Below are positions 16,565 to 25,183 of a DNA stretch of 64,000 bases, in pieces. The notes beneath the pieces are model-generated. The model was not told the DNA's origin and searched no databases. It was given only the letters and a program-made list of their open reading frames with translations. The stretch's first letter is position 1, and each line of letters opens with the position of its first letter. The position numbers and the translations under genes were made by a program. The stretch is from the NCBI RefSeq assembly GCF_020151015.1, contig NZ_CP083746.1, forward strand, positions 1,003,001 to 1,067,000. The letters run 5' to 3'. The stretch comes from Pseudomonas sp. p1(2021b). Its GTDB lineage: Bacteria > Pseudomonadota > Gammaproteobacteria > Pseudomonadales > Pseudomonadaceae.

Positions 16565-17936
16565 CAACGGCAGCCTGCGCGGGCGGCTACTGGGCAACCT
16601 GGCGCTGCTGCTGGTGGTGCTGATGCTGGCCAGCGGCCTGAGCGCCTACTGGAATGGCCGTGAGGCCGCCGACACCGCCTACGACCGTACCTTGCTGGCC
16701 TCGGCGCGGACCATCGCCGCCGGCCTTTCGCAGCGCGACGGTACCCTCAGCGCCGACGTGCCCTACGTGGCCCTGGACACCTTCGCCTACGACAGTGCCG
16801 GGCGCATCTACTACCAGGTACTGGATATCCACGGCCAGCTCATCTCCGGTTATGAAAACCTGCCGCCGCCACCGCCCGGTACCCCGCGCACCGACGACTA
16901 CCCGGCCCTGGCGCGGTTCTACAACGCCACCTACCTGGGCCAGGACGTGCGGGTGGTCAGCCTGCTCAAGGCGGTCAGCGAGCCGAACATGAATGGCATG
17001 GCCGAGATTCGCGTGGCCGAGACCGAGGAAGCGCGGGTACGCATGGCCCGCGGGTTGATGGCCGATACCCTGCTGCGCCTGGGCATGCTGGCCCTCGGCG
17101 CGCTGGTGATGGTGTGGTTCGCGGTCAGCGCCGCACTGCGCCCATTGGAGCGCCTGCGCACTGCGGTCGAGGAACGCCAGCCCGATGATCTGAGGGCTCT
17201 GCCGGTGGTGCAGGTGCAGCGGGAATTGGGCCCGTTGGTGCGCGCCCTGAACCATTTCACCGAACGCCTCAGGGGCCAGTTCGAGCGCCAGGCGCAGTTC
17301 ATCGCCGAGGCGGCCCATGAGCTGCGCACGCCATTGGCGGCGCTCAAGGCACGGGTCGAGCTGGGGCTGCGCTCCCAGGAGCCGGAGCAGTGGCGCCAGA
17401 CCTTGGAGGCCGCTGCCCAGGGGACCGACCGCCTGACCCACCTGGCCAACCAATTGCTCTCCCTGGCACGGGTGGAAAACGGTGCCCGTGCCATTGCCGA
17501 AGGCGGCGCCCAGCGCCTGGACCTGAGCCAGCTGGCCCGTGAGCTGGGCATGGCCATGGCACCGCTGGCCCATGGCCGGGGTGTGGCCTTGGCCCTGGAG
17601 GCCGAAGCGCCGGTGTGGCTCAAGGGCGAGCCGACCTTGCTCAACGAGTTGCTCAGTAACCTCGTGGACAACGCCCTGGCCCATACGCCGAAGGGCGGCA
17701 ACGTGATCTTGCGGGTGCTGGCGCCGGCCGTGCTCGAAGTGGAAGACGATGGGCCGGGCATTCCCCTGGAGGAGCGCGAACGGGTATTCGAGCGCTTCTA
17801 CCGACGCAGTGCCCAGGGCACCGGTCTGGGGCTGGCGATCGTCGGCGAGATCTGCCGTGCACACTTGGCACAGATCAGCCTGCACGACGGCGAAAATGGT
17901 GGGTTGCGGGTGCGGGTGAGTTTTATCGCCGACTGA
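16557..17936 (+). CDS. tctE: Sensor histidine kinase TctE
   Basis: This 459-residue membrane kinase has a helix at about 10-30, a periplasmic sensor region of about 130 residues, a second helix near 180-200, and then the phosphoacceptor segment with His in FIAEAAHELRTPLAAL. The ATP-binding domain shows the N box (LLSNLVDNALAHT), the DDGPGIP segment and GTGLGLAIV. The ATG overlaps the end of tctD. It senses extracellular tricarboxylates by family and context. Confidence 0.92.
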   Translation: MRDNGSLRGRLLGNLALLLVVLMLASGLSAYWNGREAADTAYDRTLLASARTIAAGLSQRDGTLSADVPYVALDTFAYDSAGRIYYQVLDIHGQLISGYENLPPPPPGTPRTDDYPALARFYNATYLGQDVRVVSLLKAVSEPNMNGMAEIRVAETEEARVRMARGLMADTLLRLGMLALGALVMVWFAVSAALRPLERLRTAVEERQPDDLRALPVVQVQRELGPLVRALNHFTERLRGQFERQAQFIAEAAHELRTPLAALKARVELGLRSQEPEQWRQTLEAAAQGTDRLTHLANQLLSLARVENGARAIAEGGAQRLDLSQLARELGMAMAPLAHGRGVALALEAEAPVWLKGEPTLLNELLSNLVDNALAHTPKGGNVILRVLAPAVLEVEDDGPGIPLEERERVFERFYRRSAQGTGLGLAIVGEICRAHLAQISLHDGENGGLRVRVSFIAD

Positions 17937-17987
17937 CGTGGTCGGTGTCGGCGCTTCCACCTCAACCTGTCCTGCGCTGGTTTTTTC

Positions 17988-18085
17988 TGTAGGAGCGGGC
18001 TTGTCCCGCGATCAAGGGCGAAGCCCTTGCCAGGCGGCAGCATTGGCAGGTCCGGCTTAGTCGCGGGGCAAGCCCGCTCCTGCAG
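17988..18085. repeat. REP pair after tctE
   Basis: TGTAGGAGCGGGCTTGTCCC at 17988 and an inverted copy (GGGGCAAGCCCGCTCCTGCA) ending at 18085 face each other between the convergent tctE and HDOD genes. An inner dyad (AAGGGC/GCCCTT) sits beside the first copy. Confidence 0.8.
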
Positions 18086-18104
18086 AGGAGGGTGCCAGAG
18101 CTTG

Positions 18105-18911
18105 CTAGCGCAACATGTTCCGCGCATCGAGCAGGTCGGCGACATCCAGTTCCATGCCGTGGGGCAGGCCCAGGTGCTGGTAGGCAGGCAGGGCAGCCAA
18201 TGGCCGGCTGCGATTGCGATGGCTGAGTAGGCGCGCGATCTGCACGATATCGATGTAGTCGATCTTGTCGGTGCGCCGGTCCAGGTCCTGCACCTGGCTG
18301 GGCAGCTTGACCAGCTGTTCGGGAAATTCCCAGGCACCGAGGATCTTGTCGCCCAGCACCGGGTGAATCTGCTCGATCACATAGTGCAGGCACACCGGGT
18401 CCGAAAGCAGCTCGTTATGTTCCTCGGCGTAGATCAGCACCGGCAGCGCACCGATCTGGTGGACCAACCCACCCAAGGTCGCCTGGTCCGGCTTGAGCTG
18501 GGTGTAGCGACGGCACAGCTCATAGCTGATGCCGGCAACATCCAGGCTGTTGGCCCATATGTCGCGCAATTTATGCTCTACCGACGGTGAGCGGGCGTGG
18601 AAGATCTGCTCGATCACCAGGCCGATCGCCAGGTTGCAGCTGTAGTTGATGCCCAGGCGGGTGATGGCGGTGTGCAAGTCGGTGACTTCCACCGAGGCAC
18701 GCAGCAACGGGCTGTTGACCACTTTGATCAGGCGCGCCGAAAGGGCGGCATCGCGGCCGATCACCCGGCTCAGGGCGGCGACGCTGATCTCGCTGTCCTC
18801 GGCGGCCTCGCGGATGCTCAAGGCAACTTCCGGGAGGGTCGGCAGGACCAGGTCGTCCTTTTCGATGGCTGCGAGCAAATGTGCTTGAACCATCTCGGCC
18901 AGCTTGTTCAT
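18105..18911 (-). CDS. HDOD domain protein
   Basis: This 268-residue protein has an HDOD domain, a phosphohydrolase-like fold that lacks full catalytic residues. Typical features are the opening LPTLPEVALSIREAAED, the RVIGRDAALSARLIKVVNSP segment and the YELCRRY stretch. HDOD proteins act in signalling, often linked to cyclic di-GMP or stress control, but no partner domain is present. It stands alone between the tctDE REP pair and ygfZ, on the same strand as ygfZ with a 53-base gap. Confidence 0.88.
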   Translation of the reverse strand: MNKLAEMVQAHLLAAIEKDDLVLPTLPEVALSIREAAEDSEISVAALSRVIGRDAALSARLIKVVNSPLLRASVEVTDLHTAITRLGINYSCNLAIGLVIEQIFHARSPSVEHKLRDIWANSLDVAGISYELCRRYTQLKPDQATLGGLVHQIGALPVLIYAEEHNELLSDPVCLHYVIEQIHPVLGDKILGAWEFPEQLVKLPSQVQDLDRRTDKIDYIDIVQIARLLSHRNRSRPLAALPAYQHLGLPHGMELDVADLLDARNMLR

Positions 18912-18964
18912 GTAGCTTCTCTAACGCAGTGGTGCAGCCCCGCCCAAGTGACGGGGCAGGCTGG

Positions 18965-19906
18965 TCAGCGCAGGATTTCCCGGTCGCGGTCCAGTTCGTA
19001 GGGCAGGCTGAGCAGTTCCAGCCGTGGGCCTTCGAGGCTGCCCAAGTGCAGATTGTCGTCTTCCACCGCCTCGGCGCTGAGCACCGCCAGCAGCTCGCAG
19101 CCCTGGCCGGTGCTGGCGGCGATCACCACTTCCCCCACCGAAGAGCCATGGGTGGGCGAGAAGATCTCGGCGCCCGGTGCGGGCACGCTGTCCTGGGCCA
19201 GCGCCAGGCGGTACTGGCGACGCTTGAGCTTGCCCAGGTACTGCATGCGCGCGACGATCTCCTGGCCGGTGTAGCAGCCTTTCTTGAAGCTCACGCCGTC
19301 GACGGCCTGCAGGTTGATCATCTGCGGGATGAACAGCTCGCGGGTCGGGCCCATGACTTGGCCGATGCCTGCGCGGACCTGGCCGAGCAGCCAGTCGTTG
19401 AGGGGCGCTTCGGCCAGGTGCGTGGCGAGTACCTGGCGCACGGTGGGGGCTTGCGCGGCGGGGGCCCAGAGTTCCACGCGGCCGCTGCTGACGGCGATGG
19501 CGATCAGGCCGTCATGGCGTACCGTGGCCCCGGCCTCGGCAGGTATGGCCAGGCCCAATGCCTGGAGCGCGGCATCGCCCCGTTCCAGGCCAAAACGCGC
19601 CCAGGCAGCGCTTTCGTCGGCCAGGGTGGCCTTGGAGAACACGGCATACTTCTTGAGGTCGGCCAACTGCGGGTCGAGCAGTTCGCTGGCCATGGCCAGC
19701 AGATAGCCGTTTCCTTCCGGAAGGATGCGGAAGCTCGACTGCATGCGGCCCTTGACCATGCAGCGTGCACCGAGGCTGGCATGTTCCAGGCTGAGGTAGT
19801 TGATGTTGCAGGTCAGCTGGCCTTGCAGGAACTTGCCGGCGTCGGAGCCGCGGACGGCGAGGATGCCCTCGTGGGACAGGGGACAGAAGAAAGCGGAATC
19901 GGCCAT
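18965..19906 (-). CDS. ygfZ: tRNA-modifying/folate-binding protein YgfZ
   Basis: This 313-residue GcvT-fold protein carries the diagnostic KGCYTGQEIVARM motif with its conserved Cys, near residue 220. YgfZ uses tetrahydrofolate and helps maintain certain iron-sulfur enzymes such as MiaB. It is divergent from sdhE, an arrangement common in gammaproteobacteria and consistent with a shared role in redox-enzyme maturation. The length is normal. Confidence 0.93.
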   Translation of the reverse strand: MADSAFFCPLSHEGILAVRGSDAGKFLQGQLTCNINYLSLEHASLGARCMVKGRMQSSFRILPEGNGYLLAMASELLDPQLADLKKYAVFSKATLADESAAWARFGLERGDAALQALGLAIPAEAGATVRHDGLIAIAVSSGRVELWAPAAQAPTVRQVLATHLAEAPLNDWLLGQVRAGIGQVMGPTRELFIPQMINLQAVDGVSFKKGCYTGQEIVARMQYLGKLKRRQYRLALAQDSVPAPGAEIFSPTHGSSVGEVVIAASTGQGCELLAVLSAEAVEDDNLHLGSLEGPRLELLSLPYELDRDREILR

Positions 19907-20039
19907 GGGTCATCGCGGTTGCTTGAGACTGGCGGCCATCATAGAACGCTGGTAACAAAATAGGTAGGTGACTAGACCAACGCCTTGTGCCGCCGCGAAT
20001 GCCCCGCTGTATACTGGCCGCCCATTCGAGGAGGGCCCC

Positions 20040-20294
20040 ATGGTCGAACAAACTGAACTCAACCGGCTTTTCTGGCACAGCCGCCGCGGCATGCTGGAGC
20101 TGGACGTACTGCTGGTGCCATTCACCCAGGAGGTCTACCCCACCCTGAGCGAAGAGGACCGCGAGCTGTACCGTCGCCTGCTGACCTGCGAAGACCAGGA
20201 CATGTTCGGCTGGTTCATGGAGCGCACCGAGTCCGACGACCCCGAGCTGCAACGCATGGTTCGCATCATCCTGGACCGTGTCCAGCCCAAGTGA
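20040..20294 (+). CDS. sdhE: Succinate dehydrogenase flavinylation factor SdhE
   Basis: This 84-residue protein has the invariant RGMLELD motif ([13 protein letters not shown], about residues 14-26) that promotes covalent FAD attachment to SdhA. The start is the ATG at 20040, preceded by GAGG. The small size and all-helical character fit the family. The next gene starts inside its last codons, so the two are coupled. Confidence 0.95.
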   Translation: MVEQTELNRLFWHSRRGMLELDVLLVPFTQEVYPTLSEEDRELYRRLLTCEDQDMFGWFMERTESDDPELQRMVRIILDRVQPK

Positions 20295-20736
20295 GCATTT
20301 CGAATGCCGTTGGCGAGGCTCACGCCTGCTGCTGACGGCCTACCTGGCCTGCCAGGTGCTGGCGTGCTCGGCCCTGGCCTCGAGCGCGCTGCCCTGGTGG
20401 CTCGGCCTTTCCGTCGCCGTTGCCTGCCTTGCCCATGCCTGTTGGGTGATTCCCCGCCATATCCTGTTGACCCACCCTGAGGCCATTACCGGTTTGCGTC
20501 GTGACCCGGCGGGCTGGCGCTTGTTCAGCCGTGCCCATGGGTGGCAGCCGGTACGGCTGTATCGTGATAGCGTGGCGTTGCCCGGTTTGGTGGTGTTGCG
20601 TTTCGCAAGGCCGGGGCGCTGGCTTGGCCAGAGCCAGTGCGTGCTCCACGACGCCCTGGATGCCGACCAGCATCGGCGCTTGCGGCTGCGGCTGAAGTTC
20701 AGTCGCAGGCGGTGGGATGCGATCTCGAACCAATAG
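20278..20736 (+). CDS. YgfX-like inner-membrane protein
   Basis: This 152-residue protein has two predicted membrane helices near residues 17-55, then a basic cytoplasmic region with [16 protein letters not shown]. The position directly after sdhE and the layout match the YgfX (CptA) family. The start used is a GTG at 20278 that overlaps sdhE by 17 bases. In E. coli YgfX was proposed to inhibit FtsZ/MreB as a toxin with SdhE as partner, but that role is disputed and cannot be judged here. Confidence 0.8.
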   Translation: MSSPSEHFECRWRGSRLLLTAYLACQVLACSALASSALPWWLGLSVAVACLAHACWVIPRHILLTHPEAITGLRRDPAGWRLFSRAHGWQPVRLYRDSVALPGLVVLRFARPGRWLGQSQCVLHDALDADQHRRLRLRLKFSRRRWDAISNQ

Positions 20737-20747
20737 GCCAAGAGCGT

Positions 20748-20785
20748 GTCGCCTGTTTCGCAGGTTTACCCGCGAAAAAGGCGAC
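20748..20785. terminator. Bidirectional terminator between ygfX and nadB
   Basis: GTCGCC (20748-20753) pairs with GGCGAC (20780-20785), and inside it TTTCGC (20756-20761) pairs with GCGAAA (20772-20777). It separates two convergent genes. Confidence 0.65.
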
Positions 20786-20792
20786 TTCGATA

Positions 20793-22397
20793 TCAGGCCG
20801 GGCTGAGGATAGTGTCCCTGGCCTCGGGCAGCATCCCCGGGTAATCCAGGGTGTAATGCAGCCCTCGGCTTTCCTTGCGTTGCATCGCCGAGCGGATCAT
20901 CAGCTCCGCCACCTGGGCCAGGTTGCGCAGCTCGATCAGGTCGCGGCTGACCTTGTAGTTGCTGTAGAACTCGTCGATCTCGTCCAGCAGCAGACGTACG
21001 CGGTGTTCGGCGCGTTGCAGGCGTTTGCTGGTGCGCACGATACCTACGTAGTCCCACATGAAGCGCCGCAGTTCGTCCCAGTTGTGCGCGATGATCACGT
21101 CCTCGTCCGAGTCGGTGACCTGGCTGGCATCCCAGCAGGGCAGGGCGGTGGGCATGCCCACTTGGGCAAGGTGCGCCTCGATGTCGGCAGCGGCTGCACG
21201 GCCGTAGACGAAGCACTCCAGCAGCGAATTGCTGGCCATGCGGTTGGCACCGTGCAGGCCGGTGAAGCTGGTTTCGCCGATGGCATACAGGCCTGGCACG
21301 TCGGTGTGCCCGCGGTCGTCGACCATGACCCCGCCACAGGTGTAGTGAGCCGCCGGCACCACCGGGATCGGCTGGCGAGTGATGTCGATGCCGAACGCCA
21401 GGCAGCGCTCGTAGACGGTGGGGAAATGGCTCTTGATGAAGTCGGCCGGCTTGTGACTGATGTCCAGGTACACGCAGTCCACGCCCAGGCGCTTCATCTC
21501 ATGGTCGATGGCCCGGGCCACGATATCGCGCGGTGCCAGCTCTTCGCGCGGGTCGAAGCGTGGCATGAAGCGCTCGCCGTTGGGCAGACGCAGCAAGGCG
21601 CCTTCGCCGCGCAAGGCCTCGGTGATCAGGAAACTCTTGGCCTGGGGGTGGTACAGGCAGGTGGGGTGGAACTGGTTGAACTCCAGGTTGGCCACCCGGC
21701 ACCCGGCGCGCCAGGCCATGGCGATGCCATCGCCGCAGGCACCGTCGGGGTTGCTGGTATAGAGGTAGACCTTGGCCGCGCCGCCAGTGGCCAGCACAGT
21801 GAAACGTGCACCGAAGGTATCGACTTCGCCGGTGTTGCGGTCCAGCACGTAGGCGCCCAGGCAGCGGTCGCCCGGCAGGCCCAGGCGCCGCTCGGTGATC
21901 AGGTCGACCGCCACCCGCTGCTCCAGCAGCTCGATGTTCGGGCGTTGCCGGGCCTGGGCCAGCAATGCGGTGAAGATGGCCGCGCCCGTGGCATCGGCAG
22001 CATGGATGATGCGCCGGTGGCTGTGCCCGCCCTCGCGGGTGAGGTGGAATTCGAAGCCGCCGTCATCGACGCTGTAGTGCTCGTCACGGGTAAACGGCAC
22101 GCCTTGCTCGATCAGCCATTCGATGGCTTCGCGGCTATGCTCGACGGTGAAACGCACGGCATCCTCATGACACAGGCCGCCGCCGGCATTGAGCGTGTCC
22201 TCGACATGGGACTGTACGGTATCGGTGTCATCCAGCACTGCGGCGACGCCGCCCTGGGCCCAAAAGGTCGAACCGTTGGCCAGGTCGCCTTTGCTCAGCA
22301 CGGCGATGCGCAGGTGGCTGGGGAGGTTCAGTGCCAGGCTCAGGCCAGCGGCACCGCTGCCGATCACCAGGACATCATGTTGGAATTGTTGGCTCAT
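20793..22397 (-). CDS. nadB: L-aspartate oxidase
   Basis: This 534-residue flavoprotein oxidises L-aspartate to iminoaspartate, the first step of de novo NAD synthesis. The FAD dinucleotide-binding motif [11 protein letters not shown] is at residues about 13-23, and the succinate dehydrogenase/fumarate reductase-type segment [20 protein letters not shown] is near 340-360. The length is standard. It is divergent from algU, as commonly found in Pseudomonas. Confidence 0.96.
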   Translation of the reverse strand: MSQQFQHDVLVIGSGAAGLSLALNLPSHLRIAVLSKGDLANGSTFWAQGGVAAVLDDTDTVQSHVEDTLNAGGGLCHEDAVRFTVEHSREAIEWLIEQGVPFTRDEHYSVDDGGFEFHLTREGGHSHRRIIHAADATGAAIFTALLAQARQRPNIELLEQRVAVDLITERRLGLPGDRCLGAYVLDRNTGEVDTFGARFTVLATGGAAKVYLYTSNPDGACGDGIAMAWRAGCRVANLEFNQFHPTCLYHPQAKSFLITEALRGEGALLRLPNGERFMPRFDPREELAPRDIVARAIDHEMKRLGVDCVYLDISHKPADFIKSHFPTVYERCLAFGIDITRQPIPVVPAAHYTCGGVMVDDRGHTDVPGLYAIGETSFTGLHGANRMASNSLLECFVYGRAAAADIEAHLAQVGMPTALPCWDASQVTDSDEDVIIAHNWDELRRFMWDYVGIVRTSKRLQRAEHRVRLLLDEIDEFYSNYKVSRDLIELRNLAQVAELMIRSAMQRKESRGLHYTLDYPGMLPEARDTILSPA

Positions 22398-22551
22398 GTC
22401 TTGACACTAGTAATCTTGAGAGGGGGAGCGGCACAATAGTCATGCACAGATGGCATTGTGAAACTATCGTTGATCCTGTCCGGCTGCCTTTATAGCAGCC
22501 ACAGGTGCCTGATTTCCAATGGCATCTGCGCCGTCGAGGCGATCTTTATGG

Positions 22552-22580
22552 GAACTTTCCGATACCGGCGGAAATCCTAA
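22552..22580 (+). promoter_or_regulatory. Candidate sigma-E (AlgU) promoter, distal
   Basis: GAACTT (22552-22557) is followed after 17 bases by TCCTAA (22575-22580). This resembles the AlgU consensus GAACTT-N16/17-TCtgA. It lies 253 bases before the algU ATG. Confidence 0.5.
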
Positions 22581-22746
22581 GAAGGCTGCCCGTACGCCAC
22601 TGAATGCCGCGGCGACGCATGGCGGCAGCTCTATCCGGGCTGACACGTGCGTATTCGAGACCTGATTATCGACGCAGCCGGCCATGTCCGTGCTGCGTCT
22701 TTCGTGCGAGCCGACCAAGGGCCGCAGGAAACTTGCTTGGAGGGGA

Positions 22747-22774
22747 GAACTTTTGCGCAAACGCCGAGTCTATG
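22747..22774 (+). promoter_or_regulatory. Candidate sigma-E (AlgU) autoregulatory promoter, proximal
   Basis: GAACTT (22747-22752), a 16-base spacer and TCTATG (22769-22774) match the extracytoplasmic sigma consensus closely. It lies about 60 bases before the algU start and would allow AlgU to activate its own operon, as established in P. aeruginosa. Confidence 0.65.
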
Positions 22775-22832
22775 GTTGCAAGCCTGAACGATGGCTGTTG
22801 CAACGCTCCTTCGAGACCACTGAGGAGTGTTC

Positions 22833-23414
22833 ATGCTAACCCAGGAAGAGGATCAGCAGCTGGTCGAGCGCGTGCAGCGCGGCGACAGGCGAGCGTTCGA
22901 TCTGTTGGTGCTGAAGTATCAGCACAAGATTCTCGGGTTGATCGTGCGGTTCGTACACGACACCCACGAGGCCCAGGATGTCGCGCAGGAGGCTTTTATC
23001 AAGGCCTACCGGGCGCTGGGAAATTTTCGCGGTGACAGTGCGTTCTATACCTGGCTGTACCGCATCGCCATCAATACGGCGAAGAACTATCTGGTATCCC
23101 GTGGAAGACGGCCGCCAGACAGCGATGTGAGCTCCGAGGATGCGGAGTTTTACGACGGCGATCATGGTCTCAAGGATCTCGAGTCCCCAGAGCGCGCGTT
23201 GTTGCGGGATGAAATCGAAGGCACTGTCCATCGCACCATCCAGCAGCTGCCCGAGGACCTGCGCACGGCATTGACCCTACGTGAGTTCGACGGACTGAGT
23301 TACGAAGACATTGCCAGTGTCATGCAATGTCCGGTGGGTACCGTGCGCTCTCGAATCTTCCGCGCTCGGGAGGCCATAGACAAAGCCCTGCAACCGTTGT
23401 TGCAGGAAACCTGA
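22833..23414 (+). CDS. algU: Extracytoplasmic sigma factor AlgU (RpoE/sigma-22)
   Basis: This 193-residue sigma factor has the ECF region 2 with AQDVAQEAFIKAYRALGNFR and the region 4 helix-turn-helix GLSYEDIASVMQCPVGTVRSR. It directs envelope-stress, osmotic and exopolysaccharide genes and is restrained by MucA. The ATG at 22833 follows GAGGAG; a GTG two codons upstream is less likely. Region 2 and 4 sequences are nearly those of P. aeruginosa AlgU. It heads the mucA-mucB operon. Confidence 0.96.
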   Translation: MLTQEEDQQLVERVQRGDRRAFDLLVLKYQHKILGLIVRFVHDTHEAQDVAQEAFIKAYRALGNFRGDSAFYTWLYRIAINTAKNYLVSRGRRPPDSDVSSEDAEFYDGDHGLKDLESPERALLRDEIEGTVHRTIQQLPEDLRTALTLREFDGLSYEDIASVMQCPVGTVRSRIFRAREAIDKALQPLLQET

Positions 23415-23445
23415 GACAGCGGCGACAGCCAAGAGAGGAACCGCC

Positions 23446-24036
23446 ATGAGTCGTGAAGCTTTGCAGGAATCGCTGTCCGCGGTGATGGATAACGAAGCGG
23501 ACGAACTGGAACTGCGTCGGGTGTTGAACGCCGTCGACGATCCTGAAACCCGTGCCACCTGGTCGCGCTACCAGGTTGCCCGTGCAGCCATGCACAACGA
23601 GCTGGTGCTGCCGAAGCTCGATATCGCCTCGGCGGTATCCGCCGCGCTGGCCGACGAAGCCGTGCCTGCCAAGGTCAAGCAAGGCCCATGGCGCAGCATC
23701 GGCCGCCTGGCTGTCGCAGCCTCGGTGACCGTTGCCGTACTGGCTGGCGTGCGCCTGTACAACCAGGACGAGATCACCGGTGCCGAGCTCGCTTCCCAGC
23801 AGCCAGCCCAACAAGGCCTGAGCGTGCCACAAAGCAAAGGCCCAGCTGTTTTGGCAGGCTATAGTGAAAGCAGTGAGCAACCGACCGGGCCGATGGCCAA
23901 CGGCGTGCTGCAGAACCAGGCCGGCTGGGATCAGCGTCTGCCAGGCTACCTGCGCCAGCATGCCCAGGAATCCGCGCTCAAGGGCACCGAAACCGCTCTG
24001 CCCTACGCACGCGCCGCCAGCCTGGAAAACCGTTAA
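23446..24036 (+). CDS. mucA: Anti-sigma factor MucA
   Basis: This 196-residue single-pass inner-membrane protein has an N-terminal cytoplasmic anti-sigma domain (SREALQESLSAVMDNEADELEL), one membrane helix around residues 86-102 (LAVAASVTVAVLAGVRL) and a periplasmic tail that is bound by MucB and cut by AlgW. The full length and intact tail suggest a functional, non-mucoid allele. It lies 31 bases after algU and 12 bases before mucB. Confidence 0.94.
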   Translation: MSREALQESLSAVMDNEADELELRRVLNAVDDPETRATWSRYQVARAAMHNELVLPKLDIASAVSAALADEAVPAKVKQGPWRSIGRLAVAASVTVAVLAGVRLYNQDEITGAELASQQPAQQGLSVPQSKGPAVLAGYSESSEQPTGPMANGVLQNQAGWDQRLPGYLRQHAQESALKGTETALPYARAASLENR

Positions 24037-24048
24037 GTAAGGAGGATC

Positions 24049-25014
24049 ATGCGCGCGCTACCTCTCCTGTCGCTGCTGCTCGGCAGCTGCATGACGGTGC
24101 CGGCATTGGCGGCCAACTCCTCGCCCGAGGCGAGCGAGTGGTTGAACAAGCTGGCACGGGCCGAGCAAGAGCAGAGTTACCAGGGTTCCTTCGTCTACGA
24201 GCGTAATGGCAGCTTCTCCTCCCACGATATCTGGCACCGCGTCCAGGACGGCAAGGTCAGCGAGCGTCTGTTGCAGCTCGATGGCGCGGCCCAGGAGATC
24301 GTGCGCGTCGACGGCAAGGTGCAATGCGTCAGTGGGGCCCTGGCCAGTGGTGTCGGCACGCCACCGGACTCCGCACCGCGTGTACTCGATCCCCTGAAAT
24401 TGATGAGCTGGTACGACTTGAGCGTGGCAGGCAAGTCGCGGGTCGCCGGTCGCGACGCCGTGATCGTCACGCTCAACCCACGGGACCAGCACCGCTACGC
24501 CTTCGAATTGCACCTGGACCGACGCACCGGCTTGCCCCTGCGCTCGCTGATGCTCAACGACAAGAGCCAGTTGCTCGAACGCTTCCAGATGACCCGTCTG
24601 GACACCGATGACCTGCCCACCGACGATGACCTCAAGGCCAGCGCCGCATGCAAGCCGGTCGAGCGTGTCGCCTCGGCCAGCACTGAAACCGTCGCCGGCT
24701 GGCGTTCGGACTGGCTGCCGCCGGGCTTCGAACTGATCAACAGTTCGGTGCGCCGCGATCCCAAGCGCGACAGCCTGGTCAGCAGCCTGATGTACGATGA
24801 TGGCCTGGCACGCTTCTCGGTGTTCCTGGAGCCTGTCAACGATGATGTCGGCCCTGACACGCGCGCGCAGCTGGGGCCAACGGTGGCGGTTTCGCGCCAC
24901 CTCAATACGCCCAAGGGCAAGGTCATGGTCACCGTGGTCGGGGAGATTCCCCTGGGGACCGCCGAGCGTGTCGCCTTGTCCATGCGCCCCCAGGATGCCC
25001 AGGCGCGCCAATGA
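24049..25014 (+). CDS. mucB: Periplasmic sigma-E regulator MucB (RseB)
   Basis: This 321-residue protein has a signal peptide ending near residue 21 (VPALA). An N-terminal LolA/LppX-like lipid-sensing domain (QSYQGSFVYERNGSFSSHDI) follows, with a smaller C-terminal domain that contacts MucA. It shields MucA from proteolysis until lipid or lipopolysaccharide intermediates accumulate. GGAGG precedes the ATG. No mucC follows; a 169-base gap with a hairpin leads directly to mucD. Confidence 0.94.
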   Translation: MRALPLLSLLLGSCMTVPALAANSSPEASEWLNKLARAEQEQSYQGSFVYERNGSFSSHDIWHRVQDGKVSERLLQLDGAAQEIVRVDGKVQCVSGALASGVGTPPDSAPRVLDPLKLMSWYDLSVAGKSRVAGRDAVIVTLNPRDQHRYAFELHLDRRTGLPLRSLMLNDKSQLLERFQMTRLDTDDLPTDDDLKASAACKPVERVASASTETVAGWRSDWLPPGFELINSSVRRDPKRDSLVSSLMYDDGLARFSVFLEPVNDDVGPDTRAQLGPTVAVSRHLNTPKGKVMVTVVGEIPLGTAERVALSMRPQDAQARQ

Positions 25015-25101
25015 TGGCGCGCTTTCCTACAACACGTAGGTCATGCGGCTGACATGAAATTAAAGCATTGTCATTTGCAATCCTTCCGTAAATTTTTTAT
25101 A

Positions 25102-25125
25102 GGTCAGGCTTCTCGGGGTCTGGCC
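25102..25125 (+). terminator. Possible attenuator/terminator between mucB and mucD
   Basis: GGTCAGGC (25102-25109) pairs with GTCTGGCC (25118-25125), allowing two G-U pairs, and is followed by TTTCTTG. It would reduce read-through from the algU operon into mucD. Confidence 0.45.
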
Positions 25126-25183
25126 TTTCTTGCTTGTGCAAGGGCCTCACTTTGTTAACTACGCTCGTTGTGACGGGAGCCGT

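Noticed and set aside
20040..20736. sdhE-ygfX as a confirmed toxin-antitoxin system
   Set aside because: The overlap is typical of the housekeeping pair; the toxin claim for YgfX is contested, so it is listed only as a possibility in the gene entry.
22464..22760. 98-residue minus-strand frame between nadB and algU
   Set aside because: It overlaps both sigma-E-type promoters, lacks a ribosome binding site and shows no family features.
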